Below, one piece after another: positions 48,340-60,583 of a DNA stretch of 64,000 nucleotides. Positions within the stretch are counted from its first letter, which is position 1; the number at the start of each line of letters is the position of its first letter. Under the pieces are notes generated by a model, which ran no database searches, was not told where the DNA came from, and was given only the letters and a program-made list of their open reading frames with translations. Source of the DNA: Sinonovacula constricta (taxonomy: Eukaryota; Mollusca; Bivalvia; Cardiida; Solecurtidae); contig CM017565.1 in the NCBI GenBank assembly GCA_007844125.1, positions 16,024,640 to 16,088,639 on the forward strand, in the 5' to 3' direction. The position numbers were made by a program, and so were the translations under genes.

Positions 48340-49308
48340 ACTGCGAGATTTTACTGTTTCTTGTATTTTCTTGCTTTAGAATAGTTTCTCTTAGTGTTTT
48401 CCTGTTGACAACCGTAGCATTTACTGTCTCGTGAATGCTTGTGCATTGATCTCAGGTCTTTATTCAAACCTTGCATGTCTTATTTGCTATTAAATTGTTC
48501 ATAAGTCCGAACCCGTTCTATCTGCATGGGTTCTTAGGAAAGGTCAGTGGCCTTTTGGCTAGGCCTGTATGTACTCATGAGAGCCTCATATTGAACATCT
48601 AAATGAAAGGCTCCGACAAATGCTTTGGAGGGGTCGGGGTTAAAATGTAAATGTTGGTGCATCTCAAAATTACCCTGAGATGAATTGGCCAACAAGGGGT
48701 ATCTTAACTATTTGTAATTGTACTTTAGGATATACATTCTGGGAAAAATGATGGAGATTGTGACCTAAATCAGAGACTGTTTTATTGTCCCTGTTTCGAC
48801 GATTGCGAAACTCACGACTATAGGCCAGCTCTGTCTAAGCCGTGGAAAACCTTAAATTAATGCTAATTTGAAGTCGGTAGTTCACTTTGTTTGACAGGTG
48901 TACCATTTATCGTGTGATTCAGAGAATGTGAGCTATGGAAGTTTTTTTACATTTAAAATCACATTTGGGAAAGTAATAGGAGAGTTAGGAGTGAAGGTAG
49001 CAGGAGGGGAATTCTTGGTGAAAGATTGTTGAAACAAGACTTGGTGAACTGAAAAGAACATGTAGATAATAAGTTTGGCCTCTGTCTGTTTAGTACGAAG
49101 AGACCCTAGGCCGCCATGTGTATACCGGTGCACTCGCAACGAATGTCTGTGATACTGGCAGATTAGGTGTAACTTGTAGGATGGGTACGGATGACATCTG
49201 TGGCAGTGTTGACACAAAATGATCAAAATGTACAGTGCTGCTTAGTGGATTTGTCTTTGGTAAAGGCAGTTGTGGAGTAATTGGTATCTCAGAACAGGTA
49301 TTCCCCAT
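48340..49308 (-). mobile_element. Ty3/Gypsy gag remnant
   Basis: A probable Gag start at 49308 (MGNTCSEIPITPQLPLPKTN), Pro/Ser/Val-rich. A capsid-like block follows at 48860-48720 (LAYSREFRNRRNRDNKTVSD, then LGHNLHHFSQ and YPKVQLQIV). Near 48600-48560 comes AFVGAFHLDVQYEALMSTYR, and near 48419 a zinc-knuckle start CYGCQQ without its full His/Cys pair. These blocks follow Gypsy Gag order (NxxxxRRRRxNE...L...L..LA.P). Stops and frame changes break it. With the RT piece at 47.1-47.35 kb it belongs to one minus-strand element. I could not identify its LTRs. Confidence 0.65.
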
Positions 49309-49499
49309 GATTCCTTTACATTAACCAAGAAATAAATCCTCCAACAATACATACTATTATACCAATTTACCAATAAATGTTTTGTTAAAAGCAGAACACT
49401 GACAATTGGAAAAACAACACAAATATGCGACGTTTTAATAAATTAAGACTTTCAACTCAAACCCTTTTGTGTGCTTATTAGCTTCAGGAAAATATTAGC

Positions 49500-49690
49500 A
49501 CATATATTTACATCTGAACTTCCTCCAGAAAAGGCATGAAGAGTAATTGTAACAGTGACAAAAACACAAAGACGAGACATTACACACAAAATGAAAAACC
49601 AACAGATGCCGCCATGGAACGGTCAGTCAGCAAAAGGACCGACAAGGGTGCTTAAATGTGGTTTGTGGAGCGCTCCAATCTCGCATTTCC
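49500..49690 (-). repeat. R1 repeat, core plus tail B
   Basis: Minus strand: a core (tttaagcacccttgtcggtc, tttgctgactgaccgttcca), then tail B (tgtaatgtctcgtctttgtg). Confidence 0.75.
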
Positions 49691-50627
49691 TGAAAGTTTT
49701 TCTATCAAACAAGCAGTGTAAATAAAATACACCATCAAAGTGAGACAACTAACAGCAAGCACCTGCACCGGGAGTTAAACCATTGAAATTTAAAAGCAAT
49801 CCAAACTAACAAAACAAAATGTAGTTTTAGTATTATGACGAGATAATAGGTAATGACATCTAAATATTTTGTAATAATAGGCCGAGGATTTATCCTTAAT
49901 TGGCATAGTAAAGGCAGACAAATCCCGAAGTTATACCTAATGTGCAATCTCACATAAAGGGTATGGTGGCTGATTTAGTTCTCTCACCTACATAGGACAC
50001 GACTGGAGACATGAAGTGACAGAATTCCAACCGAATTGTCTTATTACGGCTTTAAGTGACCGTTTTCATGTAGTCTCAACGAATTCTCCGATCATCTCCT
50101 AAATCGCAACCTATCCGAAATATCAACCTATCGTTAATCTCTACTTATTCTAAATTTCTACCTATACTGGTCATGGCACCATATATGTTTTAGTCCCCGT
50201 TTACTGATGATGCTATTGCATGAAATTGTACATCTTAACGTGGTTTTATACTGTTACGCATACTTTTAAATAATAGTTGTATTGTGGCATACTGGCTATC
50301 ATACCTTCAGAATACAGGTAAAGGAAAAGGGAACAATACGAACAAATAGGTAAAAATTAAAAGTTGTTTATTTCTGTTAAAGCTCCAAGCATTCTAATTA
50401 TTTTACAGGTAAAAACCTTATGAAATATATCTGGAAAAACGAATAACGTAACCACCAACAACAACAACTAGGGACGTGTTTGTTTGAATTTACTGAGGTT
50501 GGAACAGGGTTTCGTCTAGAGGACGTAATGCGTTGCTAACCCTGAGTAACATCTCTCAGGTCCTTATATAGTGTCTTTAATGATCACATGACTAGATCTT
50601 ACTGGCGACACGCTGGAATATACATGA
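49691..50627. other. Intergenic, nothing recognised
   Basis: No supported feature. Confidence 0.4.
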
Positions 50628-50835
50628 AATGCTCACATAGGCACTTAGTTTCCTTTATATTCACGACGATCGTTTGAGTACCGCTATACACATAAAAATA
50701 CATAAAGGTAAACCGCGCGCCATCTTGCCTTCAACGGAAGTGACTTGACTGGTTTTCAATTTATACTAGAGCCCAGCTTCGCTAGTTTTCAATTTGTACA
50801 AGAGACCGACTTCGCTATTTTCATCTGCAAGAGGT
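50628..50835 (+). repeat. Left arm of a diverged long inverted repeat
   Basis: Its reverse complement is matched by 55890-56065. The best block is ccatcttgccttcaacggaa, then gtgacttgactggttttcaa. Flanking blocks continue outward (ctatacacata, ggtaaacc) and inward (cttcgctattttcatctgca). A 32-bp piece is duplicated in this arm only (ttttcaatttatactagagc and ttttcaatttgtacaagaga). Confidence 0.8.
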
Positions 50836-52221
50836 CGAACATATCCAGCTATTTTGTTTTCAAACGTGGTGACAAAAATCAATATGAAAAAGTGGTATGG
50901 ATTATTTTAAATAAACACTTTGCTTTTTTTTTCAATTTGAAATATATCTAACCATAAAACTATCAACGCAACATCATGCCCATTTGTTCTTCTGTCTTGG
51001 CAAAACTTGATTTTTGTTTTAACTCAATGAAACTACCGAGTAATTAATACTACAGACCGAGAAATAAACTATCCATTAATGGAAACACTCGGATTTTAGG
51101 ACTAAAACCGTTTGCACTCATTCATTATATGCGTTCATAGTTTCAATTTAACCATATAAGCTTTTTTATAAGATCTATAAACTTGATTCGAACGTTCGAA
51201 CCTTCGTATAAAATTATCCGAACATTCGAATGCTTCAATGAGTGAATATTAAATCCTCCAAAAAAGAATAAATAATAAGTTTATTTATAATATTATAACA
51301 AAGGAAATCCACATACGTATCTAAGTACCAGTAAATGTGTTGGTTCAGACACAGGTCACAATTGTAGAACCACCAACCATCCACCTATTATTAGTTTTGT
51401 TATTAAATACACGACAGTGGTACAACTATGGCCTGTATGGTGATGTTCTGCTATTTTAGTTAAGGAAGACTCAAGACAAAGTCATTCGCTCAGACTTAAC
51501 CCAGGGACTCCAGTCCATGTGTTGAGAGTCAATCAGTCTGATGCGTTACAAGCCCGTGACTCTAATCGGCCATTATCGCCCCTTCTTAATATCAGTACAT
51601 CTAGCAGATATACGCATTATAAATACGTCATGATCTTACCCAGAATTGAATGATGATTTCGAAACTGTTCTAAACAACACAATTTCCATTCAGCCAGGGC
51701 TAGTTAATATTCCAACCAGTCAAGAAAAAAGATGAATCAGATATAAAACAGATATTGCAAATGGAAATCCCAATTCCATGGCATTTATTTTTATATGTGA
51801 CACACTTTTCTAATGTATTTTATAATTTTCAGAATTTCTTAGAACGGTATAAGGTAAAATAACTTTTCTCTGATTTTGGGAGTTAGGGAAAAGGGAGAAT
51901 AGGCAGATAATACATGAAAAGCATTCTTGTCAGGCTCAATAAAAGTAAATATATATAAATATAATAAAGATATCTACACCTTTTACCTAGAATCCCAATC
52001 ATAGATGCGGCTCATAGGACTTTTCACATATTCTCATTGTGTTTTATGCATGTGCAGTAGCTTAATTTTAAGTTGCTTTATCACACCTTTGCATTGCAGA
52101 GTTATAATTACATTTATGTTATTCCACCTATTGCTTTTATTTCTTTAAAAGCAGTTGATTTATTAAATTTATAAACGTTTCAATAACAAAATTTCCTTTA
52201 TTAAAATGTTGGTTTTGGTTT
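50836..52221. other. Inside the inverted repeat: nothing recognised
   Basis: AT-rich; a small R1 tail-A relic lies at 51990-52040. Confidence 0.35.
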
Positions 52222-52438
52222 GTTTGTTACATTGCAGAGACCCATTATGATCATTATACCAACGTCCGGCTTTTTGGTGGAGGAAAACTCCAGACAAATG
52301 TCTCGGTAAAAGCGCAAGTCAGATAGAAGACCTTCCCATATTTAGTCCCCGAACAGGACTCGAACCCACGCGGTGAGATTCTAAGCAGTCAGAGGAGTTA
52401 CAAATCGGCGACTCTACCTCTTTGCCACGGGCGCCCCC
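52222..52438 (-). mobile_element. tRNA-derived SINE (family S-A)
   Basis: Minus strand: head with A box (ggcaaagaggtagagtcgcc), B box (gggttcgagtcctgttcggg), body with cctccaccaaaaagccggac, and a TGTTTG-rich end. The best-preserved S-A copy in the window. Confidence 0.8.
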
Positions 52439-53520
52439 TTAGAATGTTGGTTCTAAAGAAATGCTGTTGATTGTTTCATCTAAAATATCATTAAAGGGAT
52501 TGTTTTGTTTTTATACCACTATTGCCATATTGAAGATATATATAACTCCTAATACTAATGTAAGAAGCAGAAGTTTCTAGACAAATGTCTGGTTCGAACC
52601 ACGAGCACATTGCTAGAAAAAAAAACACGCATTAAAGATTGTCCTATAAGGCATCGAAATACGCGGTATGTATCATTTAATATCAAATGAATATGCATGT
52701 TTAAAACAAAAGTTATTCTATTATTTCCTTATGCTTTATAATGTGTGCCTTTTACATACCAATTGTACCCCACAACCATGAACTGCTGATGGCATATGCG
52801 GTATAAATTGTATGCTTTTTATCCCTTGCTAGTACAGTCCCTACTAGTACATGCTGTCAGTATTTATCACATTTCAGTTTTTCAGTGCATTTACATATCA
52901 CTACTTATGTACATACAAAAATAATTGTAGTTTTGAGTTCCTTAAAAAGAGTAACATGTAACATATTTTATCAAATCATGTCTTGTGAAAAACCTCATTT
53001 CCCTTTAAACCAAAATTAAGTTGATTTCTAATTACTTGGCAGTTTACAAATATAGTAATGGCTCCCATCCCTAGGTATTTATATTGTTAGGTAACTTTCC
53101 AGTTAAAATGACGTACTTAGCAATGTGACTGTGCTAATTTTACGTTAAAGGACAACATCTTATGATCGGAAAATAGACAGATATAGTTGTCTGTCATCGT
53201 CAACAAACTAAGTAGACAATTTTCTAGTACAGCAATTGTTTTGGCTATGAAACAGGAATGTAATTGTTTAAATGTTAAAACTTCCAGGAACAAAAATGCT
53301 GGGAAAAATTTGCTCGTGTGTACCTGGAAGTTGAGTGGCAGCAAACCTGTAACCCAGCCTACCCTGGACCATCAGCTGAATAGTTTTAGTTTATTTATTT
53401 TGCAAAAGGCAATATTGCCTATGTGCATAAATATATATTCATACAATAAGCAATATAAACATGAATATGCCGAAACTATGTAAATCAGGAAATGGGTAAT
53501 TGTAATATCGTCTTATTTTC

Positions 53521-53866
53521 AGACCATTCCTATGCCCCATACAATGAATATAATGTAATGAATCAGAAGGTTAAAACAGCATGTCTCTGGACAATATTAA
53601 GAATCACAAAACTTACTCAAAACTACAGAAAACGGAAGGAAAAGCAGTGGATGTCGTTTCAGACAAGAGAATGTATTGTGTCATATCTGCTTGGTTTTGA
53701 TGAAATGTGCTGTGAACGATTCAAACATTCCCTTGCTTCTAAAGTACCGTGTCGCATTAACAGTGATGCAGTAGAGAACATCTCACAGGACCCAGACAAC
53801 CTGACATACTGCAGATCGATCAACGCTATTATCCTTGGTCATGATCATGCCGGTAGGGGGCTGTAG
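53521..53866 (+). pseudogene. P-type (THAP9-like) DNA transposase remnant
   Basis: An open frame of about 115 codons reads TACLWTILRITKLTQN, WMSFQTRECIVSYLLGFDEM, ..CRINSDAVENIS.., then CRSINAIILGHDHAGRGL and a stop. The T-R-E-C-I-V-S-Y-L-L-GF block and the N-S-D-A-V-E-N block are characteristic of the C-terminal half of P-element/THAP9-type transposases. There VEN is usually followed by F-x-Q-Q-R-G, which is missing here. Neither the THAP zinc finger nor the RNase H-like catalytic acidic residues are present. A ttttcag acceptor precedes the frame, so it was probably once an internal exon. It lies between the arms at 50.7 and 55.9 kb. Confidence 0.6.
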
Positions 53867-55889
53867 AATCCTCCGGCTGCCGCTGCATGTAGCGGGGTAA
53901 GAACCCTCCAAAGGTAGCCGATATGTTTGCCGTGGGTGGCGACCCATCGTCTCTCTGATGACGGGGTCCTGATTGTTGATGTTAGTGAAGACTAGTCTGT
54001 AATGTTAACACTGAACAATACACCGTTTCAGCCCTGATTTATGGAGTAGACGGGAGGCAATACTATATCATTTAACCAATTTTAACTGACCATCACCGTG
54101 ATAAAATTGTATTGACTTTTACTTTAATAATAGCAATTAACTGATGTGTTTATTCACTTTTCTTTTCAATTCATAAACACGTGCTACAATAAAAATTTGA
54201 TTTAAATGCTTTATATTAACGCTAATTTATTTTTGGTCTGATAAAGCATCTGCGGCTGCTACTATCCCCATTTTAAGGTGGGTGCCATATTCTTATGACG
54301 TTTCGGTGTAACCCACTACGTCCTCCTATTGTGTGTTTGACAGGATGTGGTAAGGTTCAAGCCTATGCTATCAGTTTCATTTCATAAATGCAGTGCTATC
54401 ATTATTAGTGTAAGACACAGCAAAACATAAAATAAAATTGATTTAAACATCTTATAAAATACCATAAACAAATTTAATTCAATACAAAAAAATCTACGCA
54501 TAAAAATGATAATCTGCAGGTATTTAACGTTATTGTCACATATGAAAGCGACTTTATAACATACAGATAGTTCTTTCCTTTCTTATGCCCTCCATCCCCC
54601 TCCCCCACCCCCATTCAGTCTTTATGTGAACGAGGTTTGTCTTTGCTAAAATTCGACATTTTTATGAAATTGTACAGAACTGGTTCCAAGCCAAGCTGCG
54701 CATATCGTTAGAACATCATGACCAACTTTTAGTTTTAAATGAGATGTGACCCCATTTTTTAGTTATTTTTATCTTTGAATTTCTGACAAATCATTTTGTC
54801 TTACTAAAATCAAACTTGTATGAAATGTCCAGACATTGTGACATTACCTGAGACGTAGCCGTATATGTGGGGTTTCATCCTTCTGTATAATAGTTTTATA
54901 TTTATTTTCCCATTGTTAAAACGCACATGCAACAGCACGACCAGTTTCTAAACAACAGCATTTCTATTCCCACATAAATACCCAAATGCTTTGGAGCTAT
55001 AGATGTGTTTGAAAAGAAAACATCACCAAGGTCCCCAGCTTCAAACGTATAAAGTGGTTTCTCTATTGTCTGTAGACAATTATAATTATAAATGTCGGCA
55101 TCAAAGTAACTTGCGAATAGTCTTACAATCTTTGCATTGCCGATATCATAGAGAGGTTTATTTAGAGATTGCAAGAAGACAATGTTATCCTCACTGGGAT
55201 TGTCTTGTTTGATTTCTTTTACTGCCCTCTGTGCAGGCTCATTTTAACAACAATTTCTTTTCTTTTTAAAATAATTATGCGAGGACAAAAAAAGTGGATA
55301 AAGAAGTCTGCATGGAAAAACATTGTCCACAATCCAAATAAAATTCAACTTAAATGGGTGGAAGCTGAAACAAATCTAGTACAAAGTAGTACCTGCATAC
55401 AGGCAAACACTTTACTTGATGCCTTTAAATACCGACGTACAATGTACATATTCTACCGTTTCTAATAGCCTTTTGCTTACTATTGTCACTTCATCTATGA
55501 TAAGAAAAGAAGTCCGTATTATTATACTGGCTGTAAAAAATAAAATGTTAATCTATTTGAAGAAGTCTTGCCAGTTCTTTCGCTATTAAATTACATCACA
55601 ACTCTTGTTTTGTGTCTATGTTATTTATTTTAAAAAACAATTACCCCAAATTTACGGCAAAATTTGTATATCTCAATTCAAGACGTGGCGGACCTGTTGC
55701 TAAATGTGTGGGTAATCAAATACGACCCTCTATCGACGAAACAACAATAAACTTAATGTAGAAACGACCTATTGCTTAATATTTTGATGTCATCGTCTTT
55801 CAATTTCATTTTATTTGCAAAGTCAATCTTTAATTATAACTATCAAACGTTGTCGTAACCTTAAACGGTTTGTCATGGGACGCTTTGTA
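53867..55889. other. Inside the inverted repeat: unassigned frames
   Basis: A minus-strand frame 55174-54902 (opens MQSLNKPLYDIGNAKIVRLF) and a plus-strand frame 55169-55465 are open but match nothing I know. They may be transposon-derived or chance. Confidence 0.25.
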
Positions 55890-56065
55890 ATCTGGTTCTC
55901 GCAGATGACAGTAACGAAGCCGGGTACAAACTGAAAGCCAGTCAGGTCACTTCCGTTGAAGGCAAGATGGTGAGTGGTTTACTTTTAAGCATTATATATG
56001 TATAGTGAGAAGCAAAAGATTAAAGTAAATATACATGAAACGTAGTGACTATGAATGCTCACTGA
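55890..56065 (-). repeat. Right arm of the long inverted repeat
   Basis: Reverse complement of the left arm at about 75-80% identity by eye. On plus it reads ttccgttgaaggcaagATGG followed by TGAGTG, so an ATG sits at a consensus splice donor (ATG|GTGAGT). The left arm has GCGCGC there instead. Confidence 0.8.
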
Positions 56066-56374
56066 AATTTGTCCATGGTGAAAGTCTGTTCAAACCCAAG
56101 ACCCGGCATGAAATTTTAGCCATTGCCCAGTTCTTTATTTTGACGAATATTTTGCAAAAACAGAATATGTTCAAACAAGTTATTACTTTCGTGACAATTT
56201 AGGCACTATCCATCTTGGATAATATTGATAACTTGCTTTTCATTATAAGTTATTTACTATTGTGTAGTATTTCGGTTTTATTTTGAATTCGGTTCCATAT
56301 TGAAAGACATACTAGTTTTCACTTGACAACTATTGTCTAGTTATATTTTTACGTCAGTTGTGTGTGTAATTATT

Positions 56375-56610
56375 CTCTCAGGAAGTGCGAAGTTTGAGCT
56401 CTTTAAAACCGGTTTAAGCACCCCAGTCGGTCCCTTTTGCCGACTGACCGTTCCAAGGCGGTAACTGTTTGGATTTGCTCTTTTTGTTTAATAACCGATC
56501 ATATATTTGTTCTTACATATACATTTTGCTTGTATGTGAAAACCTTTGTCCTGTACCTTTCAAATTTTGGTATATATTGCAATGCTCATAGGATTTGGTC
56601 ATATTTCCTT
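56375..56610 (+). repeat. R1 repeat, core plus tail A
   Basis: Well-preserved copy: gagctctttaaaaccggttt, aagcaccccagtcggtccct, tttgccgactgaccgttcca, aggcggtaactgtttgg, then tail A ending gcaatgctcataggatttgg. Confidence 0.85.
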
Positions 56611-57094
56611 ATTAAACACATTAGCTTATAATTACGTAACTTTGCTTTGTAACAACAGTATTCCAATCGGGATCAACGTTGTTGTTCACATTTAGGTAGA
56701 CTTTACTTGTTACATTATTGAATGTTGTTTCTATGATGTTTAATATATACTCTGCTATGATGACATTCGTTCCGACAACCAATTTAATAGTATGTTACAG
56801 TAACGTCATGTAGTTGGAAGAAATTTGGCTTACTCGCTAAGTGGACCACTGCGCTAAGTGGGACTAATTCTAGAAAAACCCACTAGGTGGTCCTATTAGC
56901 GAGGCTTCATTGTATGGCATGTAAAGCTGTAAATTAAAAAATTAAGAACAGAATAAGGTTATAAACCTCACTCGACTTATATAAGAAAACCAAAAATTAT
57001 ATTTTTAATCCGGCAACATAAAGTTTAACTTTTGTATAATTCCGTTTATAAGTATCAATACATACGACAGGATTACAATATGTGCTCCGATAGC
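56611..57094. other. Intergenic, nothing recognised
   Basis: No supported feature. Confidence 0.35.
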
Positions 57095-57300
57095 TCGAAC
57101 TGAGCTCTTTTGCCGACTTACCGTTCCAAGGTGGTAACAGTTGTTGTTGTTGTTGTGTGTGTGTGTGTTTGTGTGTGTGTGCGTGCGTGCGTGTGTGTGT
57201 GTGTGCGTACGTGGGTGTGTGCGTGCGTGTTATGTCTCCTCTCTTTGTTTTTGTCGCTTTTGCATTTATTGTGTATGCCTTTAATTATGTCTTGTGTATG
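57095..57300 (+). repeat. R1 repeat, partial core plus TG tract plus tail B
   Basis: gccgacttaccgttccaagg, then tggtaacagttg, a (TG)n/(TGCG)n microsatellite (57155-57230), then tail B (ttatgtctcctctctttgtt). Confidence 0.75.
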
Positions 57301-57429
57301 CCTTAGAATTGTAATTTAGACAGTCAATGGTGGAATTTTAAATTGATTTAAAAAATAGCTTTAAAATTAATATTTTGCTTTAAAATAAAAATATACTCTG
57401 GGAACCAAACACTCTCTTAAGCTGGGGAT

Positions 57430-57705
57430 TCATTACATAAATATTTGAGAGTAAAGAACCGTCTCTGATGGAACCTAGATTGTCTGGTACTTTACTTTCG
57501 TATTTGCTGTCTGCTACATCTATTATTATAAGCTGCATTGTTAAAATCGACATATTCGGTTTCCTTTGTTTTTAACATGACCCCGACAAACAGCTGCGAA
57601 TTGTTATAATATCTGGTACCTTTTCATAATTGCAATTTTGGGATCTCTAAAAGTTAACAAAATGAGTGTCAAAGAAACGAAATGCCCGGTTCTTATCTCT
57701 GGACA
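57430..57705 (+). repeat. R3 dispersed repeat, copy 2
   Basis: Same-strand match to 35385-35655 across about 270 bp. Confidence 0.6.
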
Positions 57706-58828
57706 CGGTCATACACAACAGCTGCGATATTCTGTTATTGTCCCCATAAAACTAGCATTCCATGAGTGGAACCGCTCTCCAGAACAGCACCAATGAACAG
57801 CTATATCTGTCATAATTGGCAGTTAATACTTTTCGACGTTGTAATCGTCTGCAGCTCAACCATGACCTCAAAGCTATGACCTTTGGGCCCGTCTATCCGC
57901 GGTCCCTAAGAAAGGTAAAGCAGAAACAGACGACTTCTTCACGCATGGCAAAGCCTTCCAGAAACGCACTGCAGAATAAACTGTATGTAATGTGGTCTTC
58001 TGGTTTTGCATGATGTGGTTTTGCATGAGTCTATCTGACACTTAGTGTATCATTTTTCAGGGATGTACGAGGTCGACTGTTAATAGTTTACGGAAACTTC
58101 TGAATAAGCAGGACATCGGTTTAAAGTTTCCAAATAATATTTATAGTACAATTATGTATGATACATGTGTATAGCATGGAAACTTTGAACCTGCACTCAT
58201 TATTTTTCGAGAACTTGATCGTCAAACATCGGAGATTTTACGGTCTTACATCAACAAGCGCACGGACAACGTGGTTCCTTGACCAGTATGTAAACACTTA
58301 ACCGTTAATTTAACCCAGCTAATATGCACGTGTGTCAGTTGAATGTAATAAAATAATACGATGAAGATGTATACAAACTTATGATTAAAGTTATTTATAG
58401 TTGATTTGAATGTCGAAGCAAGAAACAACGTACAAATTCTTGTATTGCTGTGGTTATTCCATAAAAACATGTATAATCAATGTTCAAAAATGATGACGCA
58501 AGAAAGAAAATACAACTACTGTTGTCTAATTGTCATTACTAGTTTAATCAATTGTTACAACTTAGTTATAATCAACAGTTTATTCAAAACTCCCACACAT
58601 GTCACATAATCATCAGGGTTTACTGAAATAAAAGGTAAGAAATTATTAATATATGCAATAACATCAACGTAGTATTAAGTTGCTCCTAATTAACTGTTTT
58701 AATAGGATTCACACATTTTTAAATTACGTGACATAAATTACCCATGTATCTATGCATTCAAGTTAAGTATAACTATTGAAGTGTATAAACAGAAAAAAAA
58801 TCCGATTTACAGTAAACGACAGAAAGAG
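57706..58828. other. Intergenic or gene 3 3' region, nothing recognised
   Basis: No supported feature. Confidence 0.35.
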
Positions 58829-59050
58829 TTCCAGGGGCACTCCTCTGAATGCTTAGCCTCCCACTGCCTGGGTTCGAATCCCGTCTGGGCAATGGACCTT
58901 AATGTGGGAAGGATTTCCAACTGGCCTGCGGCTCGCTAGTGGTTCTACTCAGACATTTGTCTGGGGTCTTCATCCACCAAAACAGCTGGACGCTGCTATA
59001 ATGATCATAATTGGTCGCTACAATGTATCTCAAAAAAATAAAAAATAAAA
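58829..59050 (+). mobile_element. tRNA-derived SINE (family S-A), 5'-truncated
   Basis: B box (gcctgggttcgaatcccgtc), body (catttgtctggggtcttcat, ccaccaaaacagctggac), A-rich AAAAAATAAA end. The A box is lost. Confidence 0.75.
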
Positions 59051-59744
59051 GAGTTCCTAATGCCACTACAAACTAACTTAATAGTAATGCTACAATTGCC
59101 TTTACATACGTAGAACAAAGAGAACTGTTATTGCTCATTCCCTGTAGGAGTGCCCTGCAATATCTTTCGTTCCGCGTATTTCAATAGATGTTTCGTTTTC
59201 GTGATTAAATATCCGGAATAGAACAGAACCAGCTAATATAGCCGAATCGGACATACCACAGTGGTAAAAATTATACATCTGTTGACACAGGCAGTTCTTA
59301 ACGCGAATTTTTATAAACTATATTTGTCATATCATTGACATATGATGACAAGTTTGGTACAAGATTGGCCATGTTATATAATTATATTTGTTGAAGCTTT
59401 AATAAATTGGTTAAATAATACGTAAATGACATTTTTGAGGATATCACACCACATTAGCAAAGCATATTATTTACTAGATAGACGTTCAAAACCTCGCTAA
59501 AATCTCGTGGGTTACGAGATGTTAGGAGATTGCGAGAGCTGCGAATCACTGTAATCTACGTCTCTGTTCCGCTCAAGCTAATATAGGGGAAGTTCTATGA
59601 CTAGTCCGTTCCTCCACCACGTCTAGTGTCATGACAATGTTACTCGGTGTGATATCGTGTCAGGTGTTCACAGCATGCTAGAGTGTTTGTAAAACCGTAA
59701 ACCAAGCAAATAAAGCAAAATATTAAAAATGTCTTTGTAACTAC

Positions 59745-59788
59745 CGGTAACATTGCCTCCTCGGTTGTCGTAGGGAGTGTTGGAACCT
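59745..59788 (-). CDS. Possible Thr-rich linker exon of gene 3
   Basis: After acceptor gttaactttcag it reads VPTLPTTTEEAMLP in phase 1 and meets a GTAGTT donor in phase 0. The composition matches the other linker exons, but the exit phase differs from all other exons after the three-finger domain. A second AG two bases on gives a phase 1-1 exon with a less Thr-rich peptide. Tentative. Confidence 0.35.
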
Positions 59789-60167
59789 CTGAAAGTTAAC
59801 AAAATGGGTGTGGAATAGTTTATTGTTGTTGTTTGTCAGGAAACAATATAGTATACCCACACCCAATGGTGAAACTAAAAATGGTGGCACTTTATTGAAA
59901 GACTTAGCGTTATTAATAGATAAAATATTATTAATAAAATTCGCCTCGCCCTGTTTTAGCAATTGATATTTCGGAAATTCTAATATCGATATTTCTGCAT
60001 TCGCACCTACATTTAACATATTGTTAATTAATGTGCATGTAAATGTGGTAATAGTATTTGAAACAATAATCTGCAAATTATATAACGTTGTATACACTTT
60101 GTAATGAAGCAATGTATCACTAACGTTAATAGCATTGTGGCATGCTGTAATGCTTCCTTATATATTA

Positions 60168-60383
60168 ATGTGTGCCCGTGGCCGATTGGTTAGAGAGGCT
60201 GACATGTAACACCTCTTATTCAGGCGGATTGAAGTCCAGTTCGGTGAGAAAGTTTTCAAGTTAGTATGTCTTTTATTTGAAGCGCCGGCGGTTCGATCTA
60301 GGCATTTGTCTAGGATTTTACTTAACCAAATATAGCTGAACCCCACAATGATGACACATAAATGTAAGAGCCACCACTGCACT
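60168..60383 (+). mobile_element. tRNA-derived SINE
   Basis: tRNA-like start gcccgtggccgattggttag then agaggctgac (A box). The B-box region is weaker (ggcggattgaagtccagttc). The body shares gcatttgtctaggattttac with S-A. Confidence 0.65.
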
Positions 60384-60497
60384 GATGGTTAGCTGGAAGA
60401 CCTTCCCACAAGAAAGTTACTGACCGACCGGGACTCAAACGCCCTTGGCAAGGGACTTAGGAGTTACAATGCGGCAACACTTACTTGCTTGGGCGTA
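60384..60497 (-). mobile_element. tRNA-derived SINE head, opposite orientation
   Basis: Minus strand: cgcattgtaactcctaagtc, then gcgtttgagtcccggtcggt (B box), then gggaaggtcttccagctaac. It lies tail-to-tail with the SINE at 60168. Confidence 0.6.
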
Positions 60498-60507
60498 ATT
60501 TATAACA

Positions 60508-60530
60508 CACACACACACACACACACATAA
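60508..60530 (+). repeat. (CA)n microsatellite, short
   Basis: About 11 CA units followed by an A-rich run. Confidence 0.9.
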
Positions 60531-60583
60531 AAGAAAAAAAAAAAACAACTAAATACTAAAAATAACAAATGACCATGTTTTAC

